From NCBI GenBank assembly GCA_905478995.1, contig CAJQKT010000008.1:1-61236 (forward strand): a stretch of DNA of 61,236 nt. The letters are read 5' to 3'. Below the pieces are notes generated by a model that saw nothing but the letters and a program-made list of their open reading frames with translations, made no database searches and was not told the origin of the DNA. Below, one piece after another: positions 23,093-32,201 of this stretch. The stretch comes from an uncultured Pseudomonadales bacterium. Lineage in GTDB: Bacteria > Pseudomonadota > Gammaproteobacteria > Pseudomonadales > UBA7434. How positions within the stretch are numbered: the stretch's first letter is position 1; each line of letters begins with the position of its first letter. Made by a program: the position numbers and the translations under genes.

Positions 23093-23625
23093 TGGCACAT
23101 TTGAACCTTCAATTTTTTTAAAATAGTTGTGCCCCGCGGCGAGTCAGCCTGACAAACAATTTTTCGACCGTCGGGAAATGCATAACTCACGTCATCACCG
23201 GCATTATCGTTTTGATTCTCAGAAAAATAATCACTCAAAGACAGCGTCAGGTCGGGTTCGGGCGCAACACCTTCGCCACGCTCGGGCCACTCAAACAAAC
23301 AAACGGCGGCAGGCTGTGAAAAATAGTCATCGACACCCAAAAATTCTAGCTCCTGGGCATCCGTTAAGCGGTATAAATCAAAGTGATAAATGGATCGGCC
23401 CGCAATGGTATAAGGTTCTACCAGGGTATAGGTGGGACTTTTAACTGCACCGATATGACCGAAGCCCTGCACAATGCCGCGGCACAAGGTTGTCTTGCCA
23501 GCACCCAAATCACCACATAGATAAAGCGTGGCCGCATCCTCAGCAATTGCGTTAGAAATGCACCGACCAAATGCGATCGTAGCCTGCTCGTTAAGCATAA
23601 TGTGCTCTAACTGTTGCCCGATCAT
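23089..23625 (-). CDS. tsaE: tRNA threonylcarbamoyladenosine biosynthesis ATPase TsaE
   Basis: TsaE is the small ATPase that works with TsaB-TsaD to make the t6A37 modification on ANN-reading tRNAs. The 178 residues carry the P-loop CGDLGAGKTTLCRG, the switch KSPTYTLVEPY and HFDLYRL. The C-terminus is some 20 residues longer than the E. coli protein (153), with an acidic insert (SENQNDNAGDDVS). GGAGA precedes the ATG. It overlaps amiC by four bases and follows nnr by 19. Confidence 0.95.
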   Translation of the reverse strand: MIGQQLEHIMLNEQATIAFGRCISNAIAEDAATLYLCGDLGAGKTTLCRGIVQGFGHIGAVKSPTYTLVEPYTIAGRSIYHFDLYRLTDAQELEFLGVDDYFSQPAAVCLFEWPERGEGVAPEPDLTLSLSDYFSENQNDNAGDDVSYAFPDGRKIVCQADSPRGTTILKKLKVQMCQ

Positions 23626-23644
23626 ATGTCTCCACTCACACCCG

Positions 23645-25219
23645 TCATATCAATCGATTCAGTAACAGTGTTAACTGCCCAGTTAAATCACCCGCCACCA
23701 TACCGCGACTGCCATGACTTGCAACCCACTGATCAGCTGCCGCTCCATGCAAGCACACGCCTAACTCGGCTGCCACGCCGGTCGATAAGCCCTGAGCTAA
23801 CAAAGCACCAATCACGCCACTCAATACATCGCCCGTGCCTGCGGTAGCCAAAGCCTGATTACCATAACCGCACAAGCAGGTTCGATGCAGCGATGCGACG
23901 ATAGTTCCCGGCCCCTTCAAAACGATGGTTTTTTGGTAACGCTCTAATAAAGTAGCCGCTGCGATGAATCGGTCCGTGACCTGCCTGGACGGCGACATTG
24001 GGTCGGATGAATCTAACAAACGTCGCGCCTCCCCAGTATGTGGCGTCAGAACCGCGTCAGCCACTGGCATTAATGATGGGTAGCGAGCGACTAAATTAAG
24101 CGCATCGGCATCGATCACAAACGGTGTTTTATGATTTTTACAACGTTGTAGCAGTTGCCCAGACCAGGCACTCTGACCCAGTCCTGGCCCTATAACCACA
24201 GCGGTCGCATGCTCAAGTAATGCATCCAGATCAGCTGTTTTTTCAATGCCATGCACCATTAACTCAGGTTGCGCAGCCACAATGGCCGCCACGTGCTCAG
24301 GACGCGTAGCCACACTGACCAAGCCTGCGCCGCAACGCAGTGCATTACGCGCCGCCAAAAGTGGCGCGCCGGGCATGCCATAATCACCGCCAACAACTAA
24401 CAGATGCCCTGAACGGTTTTTATAATGATTACCCAGCCGCGCGGGCAGCGCTGCAGCAAGCTGCTCCAACTTCGCCAGATAAACGATGGCTGCTGCATCG
24501 GCACCACCACGATGCTCCACCTCTAATGCAGTAAAAACCAGCTCGCCGACATGACAAGCCGCATCGCTGGTCAGCAAGCCTCGCTTCAAACCAATAAAGC
24601 TTATGGTAAGCGCAGCCTCTATAGCCACGCTACCCACCACGTTGCCCGTATCACTGCACAGACCGGAAGGCAGATCAACGGAAATGATCGGCACAGCAGC
24701 TGCGTTCATGCGCGCAATAACGTCAGCGCAATCAGCACGCAACTCGCCGGTGAGCCCCGTGCCTAGCAAAGCATCGACAATTAACTCGCTGCTGGCAAAG
24801 TCAAACGAGTCTACCTCTGCCAGTGCAACCGGCTGAATACCATCGGCAATCAAAGCCTGGCGCGCGGTCGCCGCATCACCGACCAGCGACTGACCTAACT
24901 CCAGCACCGTAACGCCAATGCCTCGCTCATGCGCTAAACGGGCAAATAAATAGCCGTCACCACCATTATTACCGCCGCCACAGCACACCAACACACTTTT
25001 ACAGCTCGGCCAGCGACACTGTAATTCAGCCAAAACCGCGGCGGCAGCTCGGCGCATTAACACAATACCCGGAGTCCCTGCGGCAATAGCTCGACGGTCT
25101 AACACACGAACCTGCGCAGCGGTGTACAACTCATCAGGTAAGGCTGCCACCGTCGCTGCTCGCTCAGCGCAGCATCGACGCAATCGATTGCGAGGGGTAT
25201 TGATGGTTGATGCGTCCAC
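23645..25219 (-). CDS. nnr: Bifunctional NAD(P)H-hydrate epimerase and ADP-dependent dehydratase
   Basis: This enzyme repairs damaged NADH and NADPH hydrates: the N-terminal YjeF_N domain epimerises R- to S-hydrate and the C-terminal domain removes water using ADP. The 524 residues show the epimerase signature CCGGGNNGGDGYLFARLA (about residues 82-100) and SVDLPSGLCSDTG, then VIGPGLG, FVIDADALNL, LTPHTGEARRLL and AGTGDVLSGVIGALLAQG of the dehydratase. The start is GTG (25219) with GGAGG six bases before it. The gene heads the nnr-tsaE-amiC-mutL run and is divergent from queG. Confidence 0.96.
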   Translation of the reverse strand: MDASTINTPRNRLRRCCAERAATVAALPDELYTAAQVRVLDRRAIAAGTPGIVLMRRAAAAVLAELQCRWPSCKSVLVCCGGGNNGGDGYLFARLAHERGIGVTVLELGQSLVGDAATARQALIADGIQPVALAEVDSFDFASSELIVDALLGTGLTGELRADCADVIARMNAAAVPIISVDLPSGLCSDTGNVVGSVAIEAALTISFIGLKRGLLTSDAACHVGELVFTALEVEHRGGADAAAIVYLAKLEQLAAALPARLGNHYKNRSGHLLVVGGDYGMPGAPLLAARNALRCGAGLVSVATRPEHVAAIVAAQPELMVHGIEKTADLDALLEHATAVVIGPGLGQSAWSGQLLQRCKNHKTPFVIDADALNLVARYPSLMPVADAVLTPHTGEARRLLDSSDPMSPSRQVTDRFIAAATLLERYQKTIVLKGPGTIVASLHRTCLCGYGNQALATAGTGDVLSGVIGALLAQGLSTGVAAELGVCLHGAAADQWVASHGSRGMVAGDLTGQLTLLLNRLI

Positions 25220-25462
25220 TATAATCCTCCGCTTTAAGGTCGATTGCCCGTCAATTTAAACAGTGCCGCAGGCAAACTTGCATTACAAGGTGCGCCACTT
25301 AGCCAAGCGCTGGCTGAATTTTTTACATTGCGTGAGCTATTGGTGCAACTAGTTACAAACAATGCCTGTTAAAACGCTATTATACGAGCCATGCTCAACT
25401 CAACTCACGGTTTATTTGTGTGAAAGAAATGCCAATCTATCGACCCACAACACCTTTTGCCA

Positions 25463-26521
25463 ATGTCTGATCAAACCGACAGCATGAGCGAGCTTGCCGA
25501 GCTGATAAAGCACTGGGGCAAAGAGCTGGGCTTTCAACAAGTTGGTATATGCCGGCCATCACCGGAGCGGCATGCCGAGTATTATCAACAGTGGTTGGAT
25601 AATGGCTACCATGGTGAAATGGATTACATGCGCAGCCGAGCCGCCTTACGACTGGACCCGCTAGAGCTTCACCCGAAAACTCGCAGCATTATTGCAGTAC
25701 GCATGGACTACTTGCCGCCCGACGTCGACACGGTGAAAATTCTTGACCACCCTACGCGCGCCTATATCTCTCGCTACGCGCTTGGCCGTGACTACCATAA
25801 AACGCTGCGCAAACGCCTAGCGATGCTAGCGGACAAAATTAGCGCTCACGCCGGGCCCGCAAGCCAACGGCCCTTTGTTGATAGCGCCCCTGTGCTCGAG
25901 CGCGCTTGCGCCGAGCGAGCAGGCCTAGGCTGGATTGGCAAAAACACCATGCTGATCAACCCCAAAGCTGGCTCTTGGTTTTTTCTTGGCGAGCTGTTTA
26001 CCGAATTAGAGCTACCTGTCGATCCACCCCACACCGAAAAACATTGCGGCAGCTGCAAAGCCTGCCTAGACATTTGCCCCACACAAGCGTTTGCAGGACC
26101 CTTTGAGTTGGATGCACGCAAATGTATTTCGTATTTAACTATCGAATTAAATGGCGCTATCCCTAAACAATTTCGCAAAGCAATAGGTAATCGAGTATTT
26201 GGCTGCGATGACTGTCAACTTATTTGCCCGTGGAATAAATTCGCCAAACCCACCGACGAACAAGATTTCAAACCTCGTCACGGACTCGACAGTGCCGAGC
26301 TCGTCGATTTATTTATGTGGGATGAAGAAACATTTAGCCGAAACACTCAAGGCTCACCCATTAAACGGATAGGCTACGAGCGGTGGTTGCGAAATTTAGC
26401 GATTGGACTGGGCAACGGCCAGCGCTGCGAGAAAGTCACAGCAGCCTTGCAGGCGCGGTTGAATTTTTCGCCGTTAGTGCATGAACATGTGCAGTGGGCA
26501 CTCAAGCAATTAAACGCATAA
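25463..26521 (+). CDS. queG: Epoxyqueuosine reductase
   Basis: QueG is the cobalamin- and iron-sulfur-dependent enzyme that makes queuosine in tRNA from epoxyqueuosine. The 352 residues include the catalytic-site region CRPSPERHAEYYQQWLDNGY with key Tyr/Glu residues, the B12-binding VDSAPVLERACAERAGLGW in part, and two 4Fe-4S clusters (CGSCKACLDICPTQAF and CDDCQLICPWNK). The ATG at 25463 is chosen over an in-frame TTG six bases upstream. It is divergent from nnr and converges on hemY with only nine bases between the stops. Confidence 0.96.
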   Translation: MSDQTDSMSELAELIKHWGKELGFQQVGICRPSPERHAEYYQQWLDNGYHGEMDYMRSRAALRLDPLELHPKTRSIIAVRMDYLPPDVDTVKILDHPTRAYISRYALGRDYHKTLRKRLAMLADKISAHAGPASQRPFVDSAPVLERACAERAGLGWIGKNTMLINPKAGSWFFLGELFTELELPVDPPHTEKHCGSCKACLDICPTQAFAGPFELDARKCISYLTIELNGAIPKQFRKAIGNRVFGCDDCQLICPWNKFAKPTDEQDFKPRHGLDSAELVDLFMWDEETFSRNTQGSPIKRIGYERWLRNLAIGLGNGQRCEKVTAALQARLNFSPLVHEHVQWALKQLNA

Positions 26522-26530
26522 ATAAAAACT

Positions 26531-27787
26531 CTATGCCGATGCCGATGCCGATGCCGATGCCGATGCCGATGCCGATGCCAATAATAATGGCCGATCAGCG
26601 CCAATTTGCAGTGCCGCGCCGCAAGCATAGGCGTCGGCGCTGGCACGATAATCGCCTTTAACCGCATACACACTCGCAAGCTCGGCATAAGTTACAGCCT
26701 GCTTTTGCAAGGCAAGACTTTGCAGCAGGTATTCCTGCGCCTGATCGAGCCTATCTAAACGCATACAAATCCGTGCCAAAGCTATTAACAAGGCTGGATC
26801 GCTGGCTTGCGTTGTAAGCAATTTACTAGCATAAGCTAACTGCTTATCAGGCTTTTCGGCCAGGGCGCGGCCATAAATTTCAATAAGACTTGAGTCATAA
26901 TCACGATGCAACTGATGGCGCAGTAGCGCCTCAGCTTCGACCAAGTGCTCCAGCTTAATTAGCTGACCTGCATAATCAGCAACAATGACCGCACGTTTTT
27001 TCAATGCCGAAGGCAGCTGCTTCCAACCGTTAGTTAAACCTTCATAACCGCCTTTATTACATGCCGACGCAAGCAACTCATGGCAAGCTAAGCGCTCGAT
27101 CTCGGCGACTTCAGCATCATTAAACACCTTGCCGTGCGCCTGATATATACTCGGCAAAAGAGCGATCAAACTAGACCAATCGTTAAGCTCGCTATAAACG
27201 CGCGCGAGCAATTTAAGAACAACTGAGTGGTTGCTGGCACGCTTTTTTACACGCAACAAAGTAGCCAATGCCTGCTCATATTGACAGCTCTGTATTTGCA
27301 ATTCGGCCTGCGTGAGGCCAATCGCCACATCCGCGCCTTGAGTTGAAAGTTCGGCTTGCTTTAAAAAATTGTCGACCGCTTTCGTATCACCTAACGCCGA
27401 GCTTGCTCTTGCCGCAAACAGATAATTAATGAGGGGGGTCGAGGAATCGTCGGCTGCTTTAGCCAGCGAACGACGGGAAAAATCCCAGCGCCCCTCAATA
27501 AAAGCGATCAGCCCTTGCGTGGTTCGGCTGAGCCCTTTTTGCTGCCGCTGCCGCACTGCCCAACCCACTACACTGCGCCGAGTATCCAACAATAGCCGCA
27601 GCATGCCTATAGTGAAATAAAAGCAAACACACAGTGCGAGCACCAGCAACAAACCCACCAAAAACGGCATCTCGATTGTATAACCTGCCAGTGCGACCAA
27701 CACATAACCGTCACCACTTTCAAGCAAGGTAAAGCTCGCCACCATAGCGAGCAATGTCACGACAAAAACCACAAAGAGACTTCTCAT
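26531..27787 (-). CDS. hemY: HemY family heme-biosynthesis-associated membrane protein
   Basis: HemY is an inner-membrane protein of unclear biochemical role, always next to hemX in proteobacteria. This is not the oxygen-dependent protoporphyrinogen oxidase of the same name. The 418 residues have two N-terminal membrane segments (LFVVFVVTLLAMVASFTLL, then VGLLLVLALCVCFYFTIGML) and TPR-like helical repeats in the rest (for example LDQAQEYLLQSLALQKQAVTYAEL, key residues A and L). The last 15 residues are pure Ala-Ser alternation, encoded by a hexanucleotide repeat. The start overlaps the hemX stop (ATGA). Confidence 0.92.
   Translation of the reverse strand: MRSLFVVFVVTLLAMVASFTLLESGDGYVLVALAGYTIEMPFLVGLLLVLALCVCFYFTIGMLRLLLDTRRSVVGWAVRQRQQKGLSRTTQGLIAFIEGRWDFSRRSLAKAADDSSTPLINYLFAARASSALGDTKAVDNFLKQAELSTQGADVAIGLTQAELQIQSCQYEQALATLLRVKKRASNHSVVLKLLARVYSELNDWSSLIALLPSIYQAHGKVFNDAEVAEIERLACHELLASACNKGGYEGLTNGWKQLPSALKKRAVIVADYAGQLIKLEHLVEAEALLRHQLHRDYDSSLIEIYGRALAEKPDKQLAYASKLLTTQASDPALLIALARICMRLDRLDQAQEYLLQSLALQKQAVTYAELASVYAVKGDYRASADAYACGAALQIGADRPLLLASASASASASASASA
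26534..26579. repeat. Hexanucleotide microsatellite at the 3' end of hemY
   Basis: The unit TGCCGA is repeated seven and two-thirds times without error, immediately inside the hemY stop codon. On the coding strand it reads GCATCG, so each unit adds one Ala-Ser pair and length changes keep the frame. Confidence 0.97.
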
Positions 27788-29052
27788 GGTGCTTTGCCTG
27801 CGCCTTGATTAAGCCGATCCTGCTCGGCAAAAACCGCCTTAATTGCTATTAACGAATCACTCACATCAGGATAATCGGCAGTTACTTTCACTGCAGCTAA
27901 TGCAGCCAGCTCAGAGACCATTTGCTGATTGGCCGCTTGCTCTAGCGGAAAATGATTTTCGAGTAAGCTAACGGCTTCAGTTAGGCTCTCACGATAAGGT
28001 ATCGCGCGTCCGTCGAGCAGGGCAAGCTGCGCTTGATTGATGAGAAGACGTAAGTTGTTGCGTAAATAGTATTGCTGTTCGGGTGGCAGTAGCGGCTTAA
28101 TATCTGAGCCGCGTTGCTGAATCACAACCAAGCTTTTCAGTTCAGCCCATGTTGATTGAGCGATCTCCTGCAACCGCGCAAGCCAAGACTCCGTCAAGCT
28201 TACTGGTGCGGCAAGCTCGCTCGCACCAGCGAGATTATGGATAGGCGGTGCCGGCTGCGAAGTGAATTCTGGAACCCGCAACAGTAGAAGTTTATCAATC
28301 TGCCGAGCCTGCGCAGCTAATTTTAAAAACACACCGTCGAGATCAAGCTCACCCACCATAGCAATCGCTGCACTGTCATTAGCGATAGCTTCACGCAGAG
28401 TAAACAGCTGGGGATTACCAAGCTCCAGCACTATTTGATCGGCAGCTTGCAACAGATTTAAGGCCGTTTGGGCATCTTTAGAAATGAGGATACGCTGGTT
28501 AGCCAAACGTAATAAATATTCAACTTCGGCAAGTCGCCAGTCATCGGTGGTGGTTGCCGTTAATGATAATAACCGGCGTGTATGCCCATCAAGAACGGCA
28601 TTAGCGTCACTCAAAGCCTGCTGCAGTCTATTCTCAGCTTGAGTGCGGGCATTACGCTCGGCAGCAAGACTATTTTTTGCGTCATCTAACGCGCGTTGAA
28701 ATGTTTGAATGTGCTCATAATTAGTTTCAGCCATAATGCTCAAAGAGCGATCGCGCTCTTGCTGCTGCATCAACATCCAACCAAGATAGGCCGAACAACT
28801 GATTGCTGCCAAACCAAAAAGTAACGCCAAGCTCGCCAGTATGCGACCAGCGCCGGTCTTGCTTGCGCTAGAACTAACATCTTTACTTTGCCGCAAGCTA
28901 TTATCATGAGTGCTGATGGACGAATCACTCTCCGCAACAATTTGACTCTCATTGGCAATATTGGCTTCTGGATCCTCAACGCCAGCACTGTGCTCACCTT
29001 GAATAGGCTCAGGGTCTTGGCTGGAAGGCTGGTCATCTTTACTATTAGTCAT
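27784..29052 (-). CDS. hemX: HemX, uroporphyrinogen-III C-methyltransferase-like membrane protein
   Basis: HemX proteins are annotated as uroporphyrinogen-III methyltransferases, but they lack that catalytic fold and are probably structural partners in heme synthesis. The 422 residues have an acidic, Ser/Glu-rich cytoplasmic N-terminus, one transmembrane helix (GRILASLALLFGLAAISCSAYLGWML, key segment LALLFGLAAISC), a long coiled coil (ALDDAKNSLAAERNARTQAE) and a periplasmic helical domain with the family motif WRLAEVEYLLRLANQRI. It overlaps hemY by four bases and follows hemD by 142 bases. Confidence 0.93.
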   Translation of the reverse strand: MTNSKDDQPSSQDPEPIQGEHSAGVEDPEANIANESQIVAESDSSISTHDNSLRQSKDVSSSASKTGAGRILASLALLFGLAAISCSAYLGWMLMQQQERDRSLSIMAETNYEHIQTFQRALDDAKNSLAAERNARTQAENRLQQALSDANAVLDGHTRRLLSLTATTTDDWRLAEVEYLLRLANQRILISKDAQTALNLLQAADQIVLELGNPQLFTLREAIANDSAAIAMVGELDLDGVFLKLAAQARQIDKLLLLRVPEFTSQPAPPIHNLAGASELAAPVSLTESWLARLQEIAQSTWAELKSLVVIQQRGSDIKPLLPPEQQYYLRNNLRLLINQAQLALLDGRAIPYRESLTEAVSLLENHFPLEQAANQQMVSELAALAAVKVTADYPDVSDSLIAIKAVFAEQDRLNQGAGKAP

Positions 29053-29194
29053 AAGTTAGGCGCATTCAGGTTGAGGTGATTCCATGCCATGGAGGCCAAC
29101 ATAAAGCCGCATCGATGCGCTAGATCTATAAGCATAAAGGTTGCGGCACTCATTGCGGCGCTGCGGCCACTAACAGTTTACAACGTCTTGAATA

Positions 29195-30067
29195 CTACAA
29201 CGACCTAAGCGCATGTAAAAATGCATCTTGCGAAGCATTTCCAGCAACGTGCACCTGGCGCAAACCCGCCTGGCGCGCTTGCTGAGCGACACGCTCCGTC
29301 GGCACAATGGCGAGCACATCTTGTATCGCCGGCTGACACTCACTTTGCTGAGCATACCAACAAAAATTGTTAACCGTTTCAGCACTGGCGAACAGCATAA
29401 CCCGTTCGGCCCCAATCAGCGCAGCCCCACTGTGCTGCTCGGTATTAGGCGGGCGTGACGGGGATGCTGATGGCAGACTTAAAAATTGGTCGATTTTTGC
29501 GCAAAACTCAGTATTACTGTAGCTCGGCCGCACTCGACGATACGTTTCAACCCGAGTCACTTTAGCAGCGCGTGCCACCAGGGCATGTTCGATTAATTGC
29601 CGGCCATCGATACCACTAAACAAATAGATATGGCGCCCCGCCAACGGCATGTCCTCTAATCGTTCCAGCAAAGCCTCACTATCGTGGGGCGGCGCGCCAT
29701 CGCCTGAAGTCGCAGCAGACCCATCGAGTAATGGCCAACCCTGCTCTGCAATCGCTGCGGTAGTCGCTGGACCGATCGCTATGCACTTGAGCTGACTCGG
29801 CCACGGTATGCTCGCGTTGGCCAATACCGATGCGGCACAACTCACCGCATTAGTGCTGACAAAAATAGCCAAGTCAATATGAGTCAAATCATGCAGCAGT
29901 GAAACCAACGGTATCAGCTCAAGGGGCTCTGACTGACAAGCAATCTCCAACATAGGTAACTCAAACGCTGTCCAGCCGTCGTCCTCAATTGCTTTGACTA
30001 ATGGCTTGGCCTGAAGGCTCGGGCGCGTCACCAAGACACGCCGCGCGCTGGCCAATGCAAGGCTCAC
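29195..30067 (-). CDS. hemD: Uroporphyrinogen-III synthase
   Basis: HemD closes and rearranges hydroxymethylbilane to uroporphyrinogen III. The family is poorly conserved, but the 290 residues show the N-terminal VLVTRPSLQAKPLVKAIE, the motif IFVSTNAVSCAASVL, IAIGPATTAAIAEQG and a C-terminal IVPTERVAQQARQAGL. The start is GTG, overlapping the hemC stop (GTGA). A Pro/Ser-rich stretch near residue 195 (LPSASPSRPPNTEQHSG) makes it slightly longer than E. coli HemD (246). Confidence 0.93.
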   Translation of the reverse strand: MSLALASARRVLVTRPSLQAKPLVKAIEDDGWTAFELPMLEIACQSEPLELIPLVSLLHDLTHIDLAIFVSTNAVSCAASVLANASIPWPSQLKCIAIGPATTAAIAEQGWPLLDGSAATSGDGAPPHDSEALLERLEDMPLAGRHIYLFSGIDGRQLIEHALVARAAKVTRVETYRRVRPSYSNTEFCAKIDQFLSLPSASPSRPPNTEQHSGAALIGAERVMLFASAETVNNFCWYAQQSECQPAIQDVLAIVPTERVAQQARQAGLRQVHVAGNASQDAFLHALRSL

Positions 30068-31071
30068 TCGCGGGCCTCTGCTAGCAGCTCACTGGCACCC
30101 GCCGCCACGAGCTGTTCGGCCACCGACACACCCAGCGCATCGGCCAGCTCTATCTGATCTGACAAATCGTCGCCGCCAACATTGATGCCAGTAATACCAC
30201 TTGCAGATAGTAAGCGCTTGCCATCAACCGAGCCAACTCGGCCCTCGAGAGTCAAATGCGAAGATGATAGCTGTGCAAATGCCGCTATCGGAACTTGGCA
30301 GCCACCTTGTAAATGACGATTAAGTGCCCGCTCAGCAAGCACGCAGAGCGTGGTCGAACGGTCTTGCAGGCAAGCAAACTTGGCCTGCGTTGCTGGGTCA
30401 TTACCGCGATATTCAATGGATAATGCACCCTGGGCCACCGCTGGCAGCATCAACTCCACCGGAAACAAGCCACTGATGCGAGAAGCAAATCCCAGCCGCT
30501 GCAAGCCCGCAGCAGCCAACACAATGGCGTCATACTGCCCGTCATCAAGCTTGGCCAGCCGAGTATTGACGTTGCCACGCAAGTCGCGACAATCAAGGTC
30601 TGGCCGAGCATGTTTTAGCTGACTTAAGCGCCGTAAACTAGAGGTTCCTACAATCGCCCCCAACGGTAGCTGATCGATACAGGTTCCTTGGATGGGCAGG
30701 GCGCGGCTCGGCAGGGTTGGTTCTGAGCTTGGCAAAACCAATGCATCACGAGGCTCAGCCCTGGGTCCACAAATAAACAGCTCCAAGCCATCGGGAAGCA
30801 ATGCGGGCATATCTTTAGTTGAGTGGACGGCAATATCAGCTCGGCCATCGAGCAAGGCCACCTCCAGCTCTTTAACAAACAAACCTTTGCCGCCCACCTT
30901 GGCTAGCGGTGAATCAAGGATTTGATCGCCCTTAGTCGTCATGCCTAGCAGCTCGACCTGCAAATCGGGCCAGCGCTCAATTAAACGATCGCGCACAAAT
31001 TCAGCCTGCCACATCGCTAATGGACTTTCGCGGGTGGCGATGGTTAAGGTCTTGTAGGTGGGTTCAGTCAC
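30064..31071 (-). CDS. hemC: Hydroxymethylbilane synthase (porphobilinogen deaminase)
   Basis: HemC joins four porphobilinogens into hydroxymethylbilane on a covalently bound dipyrromethane. The 335 residues have IATRESPLAMWQAEFV, KVGGKGLFVKELE, DIAVHSTKDMP with the catalytic aspartate, GTSSLRRLSQL, DLRGNVNTRL and the cofactor cysteine in GGCQVPIAAFA. Between ALVL and LPLGAIVGTSSLRR there are about 20 residues (SSEPTLPSRALPIQGTCIDQ) where E. coli has a much shorter loop. The start is GTG and the gene is first of hemC-hemD-hemX-hemY. Confidence 0.97.
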   Translation of the reverse strand: MTEPTYKTLTIATRESPLAMWQAEFVRDRLIERWPDLQVELLGMTTKGDQILDSPLAKVGGKGLFVKELEVALLDGRADIAVHSTKDMPALLPDGLELFICGPRAEPRDALVLPSSEPTLPSRALPIQGTCIDQLPLGAIVGTSSLRRLSQLKHARPDLDCRDLRGNVNTRLAKLDDGQYDAIVLAAAGLQRLGFASRISGLFPVELMLPAVAQGALSIEYRGNDPATQAKFACLQDRSTTLCVLAERALNRHLQGGCQVPIAAFAQLSSSHLTLEGRVGSVDGKRLLSASGITGINVGGDDLSDQIELADALGVSVAEQLVAAGASELLAEARE

Positions 31072-31304
31072 TATTGGATCATTCCTGTAAGCTAGGCACC
31101 GATGAGTTTATCCAGCTACGGCAGCGCTTGCTGGTAAAAGCCGCATCATAGAATAAGCCTGTGTAAAAGTCGTGAGCCGAGCGGAAAAACTTGCCACGTA
31201 CCCGTCAGTGAGATCCATCATCGGGTAGCCCCACCCCAAGCGCATGCGACGAATGAATGTTGATAGCGGCATTGATTGACCGCTCTGCGCTGCAACCCCA
31301 GGCT

Positions 31305-32135
31305 TTATTTAGCACGCAAGACCCGTCTGATTTCAGCGGCATGGCGCCGCGATACCAAAGGCGTGATTTCAACCCCGGCCAGTCGAACCTGCCATTGCGG
31401 CGATGCTTTTGACACCGCGCCAGTGGCCAACACGGCAGTGGCAGTGCGAGGCTCCACCACCTTCTCTAAACCCATTAAATGAGGGATAGCCACCAGAGCA
31501 TTACGATGCACCCGTACAAAATAATCGGCGTACTCAGCCTCTAGGCTACGCAAGCTTTGATCAAGAATGATTTCTCGCCCTTCTATATAAGCGCTGACAT
31601 ATTTGCTATCGGCCATCAACACACGAATATCCGTTAGCTTGATTCGCTCTTCGCCGCGTGATGTTTTAACCATCAAAAAAGCATCGGCTAAATTACGCGA
31701 TGCGGCGGCGCCCAATGCCAACGCGGTATTATGTAAAGCGGCAAACTGCACGCGATTAACGACACCGGCCCTGGCCAAAGCGCGCGCCAAATGATCTTGC
31801 TTGATAGGCTTGAGCAAGTAATCAATGGCATTGCTTTCAAAGGCTGATAGCGCATGTTCATCGTAAGCCGTGCAGAAAATTACCGCTGGAGGTCGCTCGA
31901 GCGAAGTCAGCGCACGCGCAGCCTGTAAACCATCAATACCCGGCATCCGGATATCCATTAAAACAATATCCGGTGTATGTTCTTCACACGCTTGTAATGC
32001 TTGGTCGCCATTGCCAGCCACCGCAATCACGGTATATCCAGCGAGATCTTCAACCATAGCTTGCAGGCGCAAGCGAGCCGGAGGCTCATCATCGACCACT
32101 AGCACCCGAGCCAGTTGTGCGCGCGATTTAACCAT
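31305..32135 (-). CDS. algR: LytTR-family response regulator AlgR
   Basis: This 276-residue regulator has a receiver domain with the phosphorylation aspartate in DIVLMDIRMPGIDG and the lysine in YLLKPIKQDHL, a linker and a C-terminal LytTR DNA-binding domain (YVSAYIEGREIILDQSLRSLE, key residues FVRVHRNALV). It pairs with the adjacent algZ-type kinase. In Pseudomonas AlgR controls alginate, type IV pili and virulence genes, but here the targets are unknown. The position between hemC and algZ is the same as in Pseudomonas. The N-terminus is about eight residues longer than typical AlgR. Confidence 0.92.
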   Translation of the reverse strand: MVKSRAQLARVLVVDDEPPARLRLQAMVEDLAGYTVIAVAGNGDQALQACEEHTPDIVLMDIRMPGIDGLQAARALTSLERPPAVIFCTAYDEHALSAFESNAIDYLLKPIKQDHLARALARAGVVNRVQFAALHNTALALGAAASRNLADAFLMVKTSRGEERIKLTDIRVLMADSKYVSAYIEGREIILDQSLRSLEAEYADYFVRVHRNALVAIPHLMGLEKVVEPRTATAVLATGAVSKASPQWQVRLAGVEITPLVSRRHAAEIRRVLRAK

Positions 32136-32201
32136 TAGCAGCCAGCTTCGCTGTGTGATTGGCCTCAGCAGGGCCTTGTGTTGTTGTCATAGTCACCGCA
32201 T

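Noticed and set aside
26374-26688. A frame with a His-Arg repeat tract
   Set aside because: It is the other-frame reading of the hexanucleotide repeat at the hemY-queG junction, not a gene.
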